A stretch of 64,000 bases of DNA from an uncultured Lachnospiraceae bacterium (GTDB taxonomy: Bacteria > Bacillota > Clostridia > Lachnospirales > Lachnospiraceae), in assembly GCA_910586715.1 (NCBI GenBank), contig CAJUJG010000002.1:107682-171681 (forward strand). The letters run 5' to 3'. The notes beneath the pieces were generated by a model. The model was not told the origin of the DNA and searched no databases. It saw nothing but the letters and a program-made list of their open reading frames with translations. The translations under genes and the position numbers were made by a program. This document shows positions 1 to 7,998 of this stretch, in pieces. Each line of letters opens with the position of its first letter. The stretch's first letter is position 1.

Positions 1-36
1 AACACTAAATAAATCGTCTTCACCTATCCAACTCCT

Positions 37-510
37 TCACTTCATCATACACATATTGCCCGACCAGAACTCTCCGACATCACTTATAACAACACCGTTT
101 AAATGGTCTATCTCATGCGCTACTCTCCGTATCTCTTTGTACATCATAATCTTTTCGCGCCTTTCACCGTCAAATGTATACCACACAGCCTTGCCTAAAA
201 AAGGTCTCTTAACATAATATCGCTGCGAACCTATACTCTCACATCCCTCAAAACTTCTTACGGCGCCCACTTTCCACACTATCTCAGGATTAACCATCAC
301 TTCAAATCTGCCACCCACTTTACATAAACACACTCTGACATTAAAATTAAGCTGATTTGCGGAAATACCCTGAATCTTAGGATTACAATCTGCATAGTGC
401 CACAAAGCATCCAAACAGTCTGTGAGACATGATGCCTCCGACTCACCAAATCTATACGGCTCTATATGCTTGCGTAATAAAGTCCCCTTTTTTATCACCG
501 GATTTCTCAT
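37..510 (-). CDS. def: Peptide deformylase
   Basis: This 157-residue protein should remove the N-terminal formyl group from new proteins in the cytoplasm. All three deformylase motifs are visible in order: GISANQ near residue 48 (family GxGLAxxQ), EGCES near residue 87 (family EGCLS, whose Cys binds the metal) and HEIDHLNG near residue 132 (HExxH, two metal-binding His and the catalytic Glu). The length is close to normal for the family. It follows a 61-residue ORF with a two-base gap, so it is the last visible gene of a minus-strand operon. Hosts already have deformylase; phages and large elements sometimes carry their own. The EGCES motif (Glu for Leu) is slightly unusual. The family call is firm, the role on this element is inferred. 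Confidence 0.9.
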   Translation of the reverse strand: MRNPVIKKGTLLRKHIEPYRFGESEASCLTDCLDALWHYADCNPKIQGISANQLNFNVRVCLCKVGGRFEVMVNPEIVWKVGAVRSFEGCESIGSQRYYVKRPFLGKAVWYTFDGERREKIMMYKEIRRVAHEIDHLNGVVISDVGEFWSGNMCMMK

Positions 511-512
511 AC

Positions 513-698
513 TTACATACCAACCTTTCTTATATTAATATCCCCATCACGCTCGGAATGGATAGTCAGTTCCTCAACATCATCCATCCGAAGAAGATGC
601 AGACTTATCTGATTGCCAAACAATTGGATTACGGCATCTTCCGACACCGTATACTCCAAATCGTCATTCACAATTTTTACGCAGTATACATTCAACAT
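513..698 (-). CDS. Small protein of unknown function, 61 aa
   Basis: A 61-residue acidic protein with no recognisable motif. It overlaps the end of the upstream 364-residue gene by seven bases and stops two bases before the deformylase start, so the packing supports translation as part of one operon. No membrane segment or cysteine cluster is visible. Confidence 0.6.
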   Translation of the reverse strand: MLNVYCVKIVNDDLEYTVSEDAVIQLFGNQISLHLLRMDDVEELTIHSERDGDINIRKVGM

Positions 699-1786
699 AG
701 CAAACCTCCCGACACTTTCCCTAAATGGCGTACGTCCATACCTTCCTGACTGACAGTTATAAAACCACGTCTGTCGTTGATAATGTCTTTTACAAAAGAA
801 GCCATTCTCATATACATCAGTTTTGTAGGCGACATATCCTCATCCGCTAAAGGGTCTAAAATAAGAAGAAGCTCCCTGTCCTTTCCCAACTGTGTTCTCA
901 ATAACTTATTGACATTTAACACTGTTCTTGAAAAGTGCGTGTTTGCGGGCAGCAGATATCCTCTGCTTGTTATCGCCGCCCGAATCATTAAACCCGTATC
1001 GTAATAATTTGATATATTCTGCAGTGCCTGTATCTGCTGAATCTCTGCGGCAATAAATACCAATTCATAACCAATCTCGCCGTTAATCAACGTTTTCAAA
1101 TGGCTGATAAAATTATACGTGTTCATGTAATCCTGCAATATCACATCATCCTTTACTGCGTCCTTAATGATTTCAATCGCGATATCTACTTCAGGAGGAG
1201 CCGTTACTTCCACATTCTCCAATTCTATAAGACCAGTCTGATACCCGTAACTGGTGGATGACAAATCAAACTGCACATACCTGCCTACCTTCGCTTCCAC
1301 GGCTTCCTCAGCACTCACGCCATTATCCATATTTCCGCGTGTAAAAATCCTGAGGGTAAACGCTTTGGAATACATGTCAATCATTTTGCAGTCGAGCCAC
1401 TGCGCCTTCTCAGAAGCGCCCTTCCTATAATCACTCAGAAATGCGACACAACCGCATACCGTATCGCCGAACTTTACCGAACTGATATCAAGATTACAGC
1501 CTACGCGGATTTTATCTTTCTCAGGAATAAGCCTTATACCCTCCACCTTATCAAGCGTATGAATCTTGTAAACCTCCGCAAGATTGCAGATAACAACCTT
1601 TGCTTCATTCTTGTAGTAATCAACCCTCGTCTCATACTCCACAAACTTACCGATAAAATCCTGTAACTTATTCCAGTCATAAAATATGTAAGGTTCATCA
1701 AAATCAATTCTTACCCGACATAAATCAATCCCGTTTGAAACATGCTCTACCAGCGTAACACTCTCAACATTCCCCTGCATTACCAT
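692..1786 (-). CDS. Protein of unknown function, 364 aa
   Basis: I do not recognise this protein. Its first two thirds alternate hydrophobic and charged residues in a beta-rich pattern that could hold one or two OB-like barrels; the last third looks helical and charged. It has no signal peptide or membrane segment. The start at 1786 has a purine-rich site (GGAGAAAAAGAGG) just upstream and overlaps the previous membrane-protein gene by seven bases. An OB-fold plus helical tail would suit a nucleic-acid-binding role beside the polymerase and ligase genes, but no HD, nuclease or helicase motif is visible, so this is only a guess. Confidence 0.65.
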   Translation of the reverse strand: MVMQGNVESVTLVEHVSNGIDLCRVRIDFDEPYIFYDWNKLQDFIGKFVEYETRVDYYKNEAKVVICNLAEVYKIHTLDKVEGIRLIPEKDKIRVGCNLDISSVKFGDTVCGCVAFLSDYRKGASEKAQWLDCKMIDMYSKAFTLRIFTRGNMDNGVSAEEAVEAKVGRYVQFDLSSTSYGYQTGLIELENVEVTAPPEVDIAIEIIKDAVKDDVILQDYMNTYNFISHLKTLINGEIGYELVFIAAEIQQIQALQNISNYYDTGLMIRAAITSRGYLLPANTHFSRTVLNVNKLLRTQLGKDRELLLILDPLADEDMSPTKLMYMRMASFVKDIINDRRGFITVSQEGMDVRHLGKVSGGLLC

Positions 1787-2118
1787 AAGTCCTCTTTTTC
1801 TCCTTTCCGATGCTTTTCCTTAACATACACAAACACCGTCATATCGTAATAGGCAATGCCTATAAACACAAGGCGCAGCAATACTGTAGGCAGGAACTGC
1901 AGCCAGCTGAACTTGCTGAACATACATTTGTAAACAGTATCCAAAAACAGCCCTACAATCTCCAGCCCCAACAAAGTCTTTATCTTGCAGAAATGCCCTA
2001 TCTTCCTGCTTAAAAACAGGCACGTACTGACTAAACTCAATATGGAAACCATACTAAACTTCTGTACTGCAGCCGTCAGAACATACATTACTGCGGCAAC
2101 TGTCAAAACTACATTCAT
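1780..2118 (-). CDS. Small integral membrane protein, 112 aa
   Basis: Three to four hydrophobic stretches fill most of the protein, followed by a charged cytoplasmic tail (KEKHRKGEKEDLW). The first helix begins at the N-terminus without a typical cleavage site. It overlaps the gene before it by an ATGA junction at 2115-2118 and the gene after it by seven bases, which indicates translational coupling. No family is recognised. It belongs to a run of three small membrane proteins (1780-3133), perhaps one envelope complex. Confidence 0.6.
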   Translation of the reverse strand: MNVVLTVAAVMYVLTAAVQKFSMVSILSLVSTCLFLSRKIGHFCKIKTLLGLEIVGLFLDTVYKCMFSKFSWLQFLPTVLLRLVFIGIAYYDMTVFVYVKEKHRKGEKEDLW

Positions 2119-2339
2119 TTCATTAACCCCATTTCTTTTACAATGGCGGTAAATGCTCCAAGTTCCCTCTTCAACTCAAGGTTATTTCCTACTGGGATGT
2201 CTTCACTTACCGCCGCAACATAATCACTAACTGCAACCGTATAAACGGACTCACTTCTTTCGGAAACCTGCCGACTTGACATCATTGCTTTAGCCGTACC
2301 AATCACAACCACTGCCAAAATTACTATTGGAAAATCCAC
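2115..2339 (-). CDS. Single-pass membrane protein, 74 aa
   Basis: The first 16 residues are strongly hydrophobic (MDFPIVILAVVVIGTA), then the chain is polar, ending in a short helix. This fits a bitopic protein or an uncleaved signal anchor. The start codon is GTG at 2337-2339, directly after the stop of the preceding gene, with GAGGTGG as ribosome binding site. The function is unknown; neighbours suggest a membrane-associated role. Confidence 0.55.
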   Translation of the reverse strand: MDFPIVILAVVVIGTAKAMMSSRQVSERSESVYTVAVSDYVAAVSEDIPVGNNLELKRELGAFTAIVKEMGLMK

Positions 2340-2642
2340 TTAAACCACCTCTAAATAATCCACTATACTTTCTATCACTGTAACTTCACTTTCGGACTTA
2401 CAATAAACAACCTTTCCCTGCGTTTTAAGCAGCTTAATTATGTTGTAGGCAGAACTGCTCATTGTCCCTACCATTCTGCGCTTACCCTTGTACTCCGCAA
2501 CAATCTGTATATCGCCCGGTTCCAGATAGCCCAGCACAAGCGGAAGTGTGACATTAATTTCAGGTAATTCCACACACGGATAAGAGCCCTGCCCTTTTCG
2601 CTCACTGAAAGCTGCAACGTCCAAAGCTTTGCCTTCAATCAC
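2340..2642 (-). CDS. Small cytoplasmic protein, 100 aa, GTG start
   Basis: The real coding part starts at the GTG at 2640-2642. An AGAGGAGGAGA site lies eight bases upstream, and the GTG overlaps the stop of the preceding gene (GTGA). The longer open frame upstream of this codon is only the shadow of the membrane gene 2639-3133. The product has a beta-rich centre (GDIQIVAEYKGKRRMVGTM) and a helical end; no family is recognised. The coupling places it with the adjoining membrane proteins. Confidence 0.6.
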   Translation of the reverse strand: MIEGKALDVAAFSERKGQGSYPCVELPEINVTLPLVLGYLEPGDIQIVAEYKGKRRMVGTMSSSAYNIIKLLKTQGKVVYCKSESEVTVIESIVDYLEVV

Positions 2643-3133
2643 TTGAATGTCTCCTCCTCTTTGCCCATGTTCTTTATTACGGTAGGAAGGAAATTTCCCA
2701 CGTAATACTGCCCTAACGGGAACACTACCGCCAGCGCGACTTTTGTAAAGAATGACGTTACATCCGTATCCGTAAGTACCATCCAAATTAAAATCATATT
2801 CGTCAGCATAAAACCGACTACCGATACCAGAAACAGTACAACCGTTACAAGCTGTAAGACATATGCTGAGGGGAAAAGAAAAACACATAAAAACCGCACG
2901 CAGAACATTACTATGACAGCAGCCGTACCAATCCCCACCATCGAAATCCTGCCGGTATAAATGTGCTCCGCCATAATGACGTTGACCACCGGGATTTTTG
3001 TAACTACTTTCTCTCTGCCCGATAACTCGGCATATTCCATCGTGAATATACCCCTTGCAAATGTTGCGGGTGTCCAAAATACCATAGCCAGTATCCCACA
3101 GATAAATGCCGTTGCAATTAAACTTGAAATCAT
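2639..3133 (-). CDS. Integral membrane protein, 164 aa, about four helices
   Basis: Hydrophobic stretches near residues 1-25, 65-85, 90-115 and 125-150 predict four transmembrane helices. Residues 25-60 form a polar loop between the first two. An excellent ribosome binding site (GGAGGG) precedes ATG 3131-3133. Upstream lies the frame-interrupted gene 3145-4006, whose restored stop codon falls right before this site. No transporter or enzyme signature is visible. Confidence 0.65.
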   Translation of the reverse strand: MISSLIATAFICGILAMVFWTPATFARGIFTMEYAELSGREKVVTKIPVVNVIMAEHIYTGRISMVGIGTAAVIVMFCVRFLCVFLFPSAYVLQLVTVVLFLVSVVGFMLTNMILIWMVLTDTDVTSFFTKVALAVVFPLGQYYVGNFLPTVIKNMGKEEETFK

Positions 3134-3144
3134 ACCAAACCCTC

Positions 3145-4006
3145 CTATTTTACACCTGACAGTGAATTTATGAGATCATCAATGGCAGCCAGCTCTTTCT
3201 CTTTTTCCGTTTTAACAGTATTTTCTGCGGCTGTAACTTCCTGCCTGTTGCTGCTGTTCCTTCTCGAGCGCTGCCTCCTCTTCCGCAAGAGCGGCATCCG
3301 CCAACTGAGCGCTAAGCTCCAATGCCTTTATGAAATCGTAATTTGGACTGTCCGGATTAAGAATTTCTCTCTGTTCAGGTGTTAAACTGTCATCTTCCAT
3401 GTCTTCATTCTGCACATCCCCATAATACCGTTCTGCGTCTGCAGGCTGGCTGTATGACGGCTGCACATAACTGCCGCTCAATGCAGGTAAAAATTTGGTA
3501 AGGATGTCAGCGACTGCTTCAACAGATACATTTTCCAAATCAATATCAGCGACTTTTATCTTTACTTCCATGTCATTCCAGCTCTGTTCATACTTACGGA
3601 TAGCGCTCTTTCCAAATTCAACATTCGCACGTACACTTGCGGGCACTTTGGAAAATTCATTAAAGTCTATCGCCATTGACATGACATGCAACACGCCGCA
3701 TAAAGTTCTCATATTCCGTTCAAGCTTCACATCAGCTTTAACAAGCCCGATAAACGGGGCAAGTATGTTAAGTGGCTCCGGAGCCGTCTCGTAAAAATAC
3801 TGTATTTCCTCTGCATGGCTGGTAGCACTGCCGCTTAAAACCTTACGCAAATAAGATACCTCGCCTTCCAGCCTGTCACTTAAAAGCAGCGCCTGATCAT
3901 ACGTTGACTTGGACAAATAAATAAAACCCTGAACTTCGTTTTCCAGTTCAAGCATTATACAGTTTTCCTGTGCTATACTAATAGCTTTTTCTTTGAATAT
4001 AATCAT
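3145..4006 (-). CDS. Unknown protein, about 286 aa, interrupted by a one-base frameshift
   Basis: Read directly, the frame ends at 3212 after a Gln-rich stretch. Removing one base of the CC at 3244-3245 restores a continuous charged helix (QQEVTAAENTVKTEKEKELA, then IDDLINSLSGVK) that stops with TAG at 3145-3147, next to the ribosome binding site of the following gene. Without the shift there would be a 78-base gap unlike the rest of this operon. The N-terminal 180 residues look helical and soluble; residues 185-265 are acidic and Glu/Gln-rich. The start at 4006 follows an AAGGGGA site. The break may be a real mutation, programmed +1 shifting or an assembly error. No family is recognised. Confidence 0.55.
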
Positions 4007-4784
4007 CTGGTGTTAATCCCCTTTCATACATTTCCATTAATAAAGTTAAATCTCTCATATTTTCCCTGTCTGTTACTAACACACGATACATCAGCGTTAT
4101 CCTGAATGTATCAAGTGATTTTATCAGATTGCTTGCGCATCCTGTACGGAAATAATCCGCCTTTCCCGCCTGCAGTTCTTTAATCCGTTTTATACAGGAA
4201 GCTAACGCTACGTCATTACCTACATCTGCGATACACTTTTTCAGTTTAGTCTTTCTCCATCTGTCTAGCCACAGATAAGCAAGCAGCACGCTCCTCGGAT
4301 ATGTGATTTTATTTATTACAAAATCCTCCGCGAGCATGTTTTCGCTAATCTTATTCTGAGGACCGTACTTACGGTAAAGCAGTTCTACTGCGTCTGTCAT
4401 TTCTTCCTCACTATGACCTACAGAATTATAGAGTGTGTAAATGACACCCTTATCCAACAAAAGCTGCCTGCCGGATACCAGCTTTACCATAATGTCAAAA
4501 GGTTTTACCCTTTCTGCAACATTCAGCTGGGTATTATAAAGCGACATGTGTTCCACGGCAGACTCCGGCATGTATATGCTTATCATAAGATGTTCATATC
4601 TGTCGGCTGATTTCAAAAACTCCCTGACAGCATCCGCATCCTCTGTTGTAACGCCTATGGAATACTGACCTTTCAAAGGTACCGTAATTACATCCGCAAC
4701 TTTATAAAAGCTTGGAAAGTCCTTAAACATGTAATCATGTATACCTTTGGCAGTAGTCTTCTTAACCGGCACTATTTTGTACAT
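3978..4784 (-). CDS. Unknown protein, 268 aa
   Basis: A soluble, mixed alpha/beta protein with many basic residues in its second half. I considered a clamp-loader delta-like protein because of its size and helical C-terminal half, but no family motif supports this. ATG 4784 lies behind AAAGGAG; a TTG two codons upstream is the alternative start. It overlaps the gene before it by 23 bases and the gene after it by 29 bases, inside the operon that also carries the ligase C-terminal half. Confidence 0.6.
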   Translation of the reverse strand: MYKIVPVKKTTAKGIHDYMFKDFPSFYKVADVITVPLKGQYSIGVTTEDADAVREFLKSADRYEHLMISIYMPESAVEHMSLYNTQLNVAERVKPFDIMVKLVSGRQLLLDKGVIYTLYNSVGHSEEEMTDAVELLYRKYGPQNKISENMLAEDFVINKITYPRSVLLAYLWLDRWRKTKLKKCIADVGNDVALASCIKRIKELQAGKADYFRTGCASNLIKSLDTFRITLMYRVLVTDRENMRDLTLLMEMYERGLTPDDYIQRKSY

Positions 4785-5145
4785 TGGCAACCAGCTCCTT
4801 TTTACGCGCCATGTGTGTCTTATATTCCCGCACAGCGCTCATAATATCCGCAAATGCAACATCATCATTGGACACATACTCCATGTACGCAAAGTACGCC
4901 TGCTTCCATTCCTCCTTAATGTTCATCTCCCTGACATCATCCGGCTCATGCATTAAGAAATCCATTACGGCTACCCATTCCCCATCTTCAAGCTGTACGG
5001 CTTTCTGCAGCTCACCATTGATAAACTTTACATCATCACACGGAAGAAAGTCACTATCCATTATCTGCTTGCGAGGATCACTCTTAATCCTCTCTATCTT
5101 ATCCCTTATAGGATAATGCTCTTCAATATACTCCCTCAGCGTCAT
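4762..5145 (-). CDS. Acidic protein of unknown function, 127 aa
   Basis: An acidic, mostly helical protein with no signal peptide and no recognisable motif. Its ATG overlaps the stop of the ligase C-terminal gene (ATGA) and sits behind AAAGGAG. The tight coupling to the ligase piece suggests the two products are made in similar amounts, but nothing in the sequence shows a shared function. Confidence 0.6.
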   Translation of the reverse strand: MTLREYIEEHYPIRDKIERIKSDPRKQIMDSDFLPCDDVKFINGELQKAVQLEDGEWVAVMDFLMHEPDDVREMNIKEEWKQAYFAYMEYVSNDDVAFADIMSAVREYKTHMARKKELVANVQNSAG

Positions 5146-5942
5146 ACACTCTCTCCTTTCCCTACTCCCAGTTTTTCACGAAGCCTGCTGAAAACCACTG
5201 CCTTAAACTCATCCGGCGTCATGATAGGTATTCCGTTCTCAATTGCACATTCGGCTTTTCCACGGTTTGGTGTGTCCGCTTCCTGTATAAGCGCCATTAT
5301 TCCCGTCTTACGTTTACTTTCCGCAACACTCAGATGAATCAGACCGTTTGAATATTTGTTCATGGCTGATATAAAGCTGTTCCTGTTGTTCAGTCCTTTA
5401 ATGTTTCCGGAAATCATTACGGTACCTGTAATAAGCGGCTCAAACTTCTGCGGTTCTTCCGTCTTGATGTCCACAAGCCTGGCACCGTTCATTATCTCTT
5501 CCCTGCGCTCCTGCAGCTCCGTTGAAAACTTGCCGTTGTAATTTACCATTAAGTCATCCAGTGTCTTATGTCTGTTAGCTATAGGTCCCCATCCCGTACT
5601 TACCCCCTTTACAAAAAGAAGCCTCAGGTAGGTGTATAAGTCTACCTTCAGCTTCTCCCTTGAGATAAACGGCAGCGCTTCAAGATGCGATTTCAAGCCA
5701 CGCTCCTTTATCATCTTGTATGCTGTTTTTTCACCGATGCCCTTAATGCCTAAAATCTCACACATCCCTACAATTTTCTGCGCCATGCGGTAGGGACAGT
5801 TTACATCTGAACACCTGCGCGCTGTTATCTCGTTTGCAGGATTGTAGAAATTCTCCATTTCAGCCCCACACATGCATTTGCTTCTCAAATTGTCTGTCAG
5901 CCAGTTGGGAAGCGTTTTATCCCTGCTTTGTAATACCCACAT
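5142..5942 (-). CDS. ligA: NAD-dependent DNA ligase, C-terminal half as a separate gene (zinc finger, HhH, BRCT)
   Basis: This 266-residue protein corresponds to the rear half of bacterial LigA. Residues 23-55 carry a four-cysteine zinc finger (CMC, then ARRC and VNC). Residues 60-135 contain helix-hairpin-helix segments (LGIKGIGEKTAYKMIKERG). Residues 170-255 look like a BRCT domain ending in the typical GIPIMTPDEF. There is no adenylation domain here. The front half is encoded 10 kb upstream at 16157-17290. In known LigA these modules grip DNA around the nick, so this protein probably works as a partner of the front half. ATG 5942 has a GTGAGGG site. The domain calls are solid; assembly of a working two-part ligase is inferred. 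Confidence 0.8.
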   Translation of the reverse strand: MWVLQSRDKTLPNWLTDNLRSKCMCGAEMENFYNPANEITARRCSDVNCPYRMAQKIVGMCEILGIKGIGEKTAYKMIKERGLKSHLEALPFISREKLKVDLYTYLRLLFVKGVSTGWGPIANRHKTLDDLMVNYNGKFSTELQERREEIMNGARLVDIKTEEPQKFEPLITGTVMISGNIKGLNNRNSFISAMNKYSNGLIHLSVAESKRKTGIMALIQEADTPNRGKAECAIENGIPIMTPDEFKAVVFSRLREKLGVGKGESV

Positions 5943-6017
5943 ACTTTTCCCTCACTTTACTTGAATATTTCTTCCACTTATATATGACAGTTTTCCTGCA
6001 TATTTTTTAACTGCATT

Positions 6018-6044
6018 AAAAAAAGCAGATAGTTTGATATCTGC
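6018..6044 (-). terminator. Rho-independent terminator
   Basis: On the minus strand GCAGATA pairs with TATCTGC (6025-6044) around a short loop and is followed by seven T. It lies 13 bases after the stop of the P-loop gene 6057-6449 and should end that operon. Confidence 0.75.
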
Positions 6045-6056
6045 TGCTAAAGCTGC

Positions 6057-6449
6057 TTAACCTGTTATTACACAAACATCCATATACTCATTCGGTAACT
6101 TATTTAGTACTTCACGTGTTACTATCACGAAGTAACAACTGGATTCTTTTACAATCTCAGCAAATTCCTTAGTACTAACGTAATCAACATCATCATCTAA
6201 AAAGATAATGGAATCTTCGAAATTTGCCAAATCCGTCATCTCAATATACGAATCCGCAGTAATTCCAATGCACGGTCTCTCGGAAATCACCTTATAAGGA
6301 TTATTCTTCCTTCTCGACAGCATAATCATTCTGACTAGCGTTGTCTTACCTATCCCACTATTTCCGCACAGAACGGTTATCTTTCTTTTAAGTTCCAAAC
6401 TGTACTTCAACTTTATGGTTGGTACACTCACTTTAAATCTTCCTACCAT
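6057..6449 (-). CDS. Short P-loop ATPase, truncated copy of the 39761-40850 protein
   Basis: The 130-residue protein has a Walker A motif (GNSGIGKTT, near residue 29) and a Walker B-like IIFLDDD near residue 81. It aligns by eye with the first 130 residues of the ATPase at 39761-40850: both have the P-loop, a PCI segment, the DSII-LDD strand and a YF-I-RE strand. The second half of that larger protein is missing. It follows a broken DUF4869 gene, the same order as in the other copy. This looks like a decayed or minimised duplicate of the cassette. ATP binding is likely; the cellular role is unknown. Confidence 0.65.
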   Translation of the reverse strand: MVGRFKVSVPTIKLKYSLELKRKITVLCGNSGIGKTTLVRMIMLSRRKNNPYKVISERPCIGITADSYIEMTDLANFEDSIIFLDDDVDYVSTKEFAEIVKESSCYFVIVTREVLNKLPNEYMDVCVITG

Positions 6450-6458
6450 CTCTCCCTC

Positions 6459-6901
6459 CTACTTGTCGTCTGTTTCGAGCAAAGCCTGGACAAGCTCATA
6501 CCGGTTTGTTACTACCTTGTTTGTATTCAAAACTTCAATTTTAAATGGTTCACATTCCTCAAACTGCATATAGTGTCCTAAACGCATTGTGATGTCTCTA
6601 TCTTTAGCAAGCTCCAGTATCCATTTTGCACAGTTGTCTCCGCAAGACGTCAGATTATACATTCGTGTACCATCATGTGCAGCTTTACACCACCGGAAAG
6701 TATTACCGGAGATATTGCACCTAATACCGGACTGTTTACCATATTACCTGACACTACCTCGGAATCATCAACATCCGCTATCATTCTTCTAATTGTATCT
6801 TCCTCTATCCAATCCGCTTCGTACTCCGCTTCAAATATTATACCGGCTGAGTGAACATACTCTCTACCATCCTGCGGCTTCCATAGCTATAACTTTAACA
6901 T
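6459..6901 (-). pseudogene. DUF4869 family gene, disrupted (copy 1)
   Basis: The intact C-terminal part (6459-6662) has the family signature TSCGDNCAKWILELAKD, matching KCGDNCAPDILEIAK in copy 2 (40825-41265). In the upstream reading the N-terminal part is also recognisable (SEVVSGNMVNSPVLGAISP), starting at ATG 6899-6901 behind AGAGGAGG. Two lesions separate these parts: an in-frame TAG at 6887-6889 (codon 5) and a one-base frame break between about 6653 and 6672. The function of DUF4869 is not known to me. Confidence 0.65.
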
Positions 6902-6998
6902 TAACTATCTGCCTCCTCTGCCAATTTTATAAAATAGTTTTATGACAATACACCTGCCAACATATTAGACGCCGTCGCCACTTTAAGTTCCGGAATCC

Positions 6999-7106
6999 TT
7001 AAACCATATTTATCTTTCTCAACACATAATAAATAACCATTCTGGCAAACACAGCTAAAATTAATAAACATATAGCATAATACGACCAACGAATTAATTC
7101 ACTCAT
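6999..7106 (-). CDS. Very small membrane protein, 35 aa
   Basis: ATG 7104-7106 follows a strong AAGGAGG site and opens a 35-residue frame whose middle is a single hydrophobic helix (SYYAICLLILAVFARMVIYY). It begins 12 bases after the stop of the membrane protein at 7119-7952, so the two are probably co-translated and may act together in the membrane. Confidence 0.6.
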   Translation of the reverse strand: MSELIRWSYYAICLLILAVFARMVIYYVLRKINMV

Positions 7107-7118
7107 AACCCAACCTCC

Positions 7119-7952
7119 TTACGGAATAACTTCTGTTGCGCTTATAATGACCTTAGCTCCATCACTTGTCTTAGCATATTTTATCCGCAATACGATGTTA
7201 CCCGACTCCTCAAGTTCAAGATACCGCTCAGGTGTTACCGTCATAAAGCATGCATTACTGTCGTTCACTAAATAATACTTAATAAACAGCTGATGACCTT
7301 TAGGCTCCAGTTTCGTGTAATCGACATTCACAGTTTCCTCAAAATAATCAAAAGTATCCCCGTCGCCTAAATCAAAGTCATCCTGCCCCACCCATGTATC
7401 CCGCCATAATAACTTGAACTCGTCTGAAGCGCTATTAAAATAAGGAAGAATCTCTTCCTCATACATTGCTTTCCTTGCCGCCTCAGCAGACTTTACCAAA
7501 CCCTGCACATCCCACTCATCTGCCTCATACATCTCTATCTCGTCACCCGTATACCCTGCAAGCCTGAGATCCCGTATTTCATCAGACGAATAACGGTAAA
7601 CATATGTTTCTTCCTCTTCAAGAAGTTCCAAGGCATGCTGTTCCTCCTCGGCTTTCTTCCTCTTCGCACTGGAAGATCCGACCACAATCACGGTAATTAA
7701 AACTACAACTACAAAAACAGCAACACCCACAAAAATTAAAGGACGCCGCATTATCGTATTACCTGAAATAACCTGCGCCCTATTTTCCGTATCTGCTTCA
7801 GAGGAGGACGCAGATGTTACCTCACTCTTTGTTCCAGACTCTTTATCCTGCTTTGCCTGCGAACCTGCAAAAGGGTCCTGCACATAACTTTCCCCCTTAG
7901 GCTTGTACTCCCTGCCCTGGGACATTACAACTTCATTTTCGTTCTCATTCAT
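7119..7952 (-). CDS. Single-pass membrane protein with acidic outer domain, 277 aa
   Basis: Residues 1-70 are polar and Ser/Glu-rich, residues 73-92 form one strong membrane helix (IFVGVAVFVVVVLITVIVVG), and a basic-acidic helical stalk leads to a soluble domain at 150-277. The charge pattern (short basic stretch after the helix, long acidic domain) leaves orientation uncertain, though a type II topology with the C-terminal domain outside is plausible. No enzyme motif is visible. It sits 46 bases downstream of polA and just upstream of a 35-residue membrane peptide. Confidence 0.65.
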   Translation of the reverse strand: MNENENEVVMSQGREYKPKGESYVQDPFAGSQAKQDKESGTKSEVTSASSSEADTENRAQVISGNTIMRRPLIFVGVAVFVVVVLITVIVVGSSSAKRKKAEEEQHALELLEEEETYVYRYSSDEIRDLRLAGYTGDEIEMYEADEWDVQGLVKSAEAARKAMYEEEILPYFNSASDEFKLLWRDTWVGQDDFDLGDGDTFDYFEETVNVDYTKLEPKGHQLFIKYYLVNDSNACFMTVTPERYLELEESGNIVLRIKYAKTSDGAKVIISATEVIP

Positions 7953-7998
7953 TCATCTAAACCTCCTATCTTCCAACACGCAATAACAGGAAGCCGCA

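Noticed and set aside
2643..3077. N-terminal extension of the 100-aa gene at 2340-2642
   Set aside because: This part overlaps the four-helix membrane protein in another frame and looks non-coding; a GTG with a strong ribosome site marks the true start.
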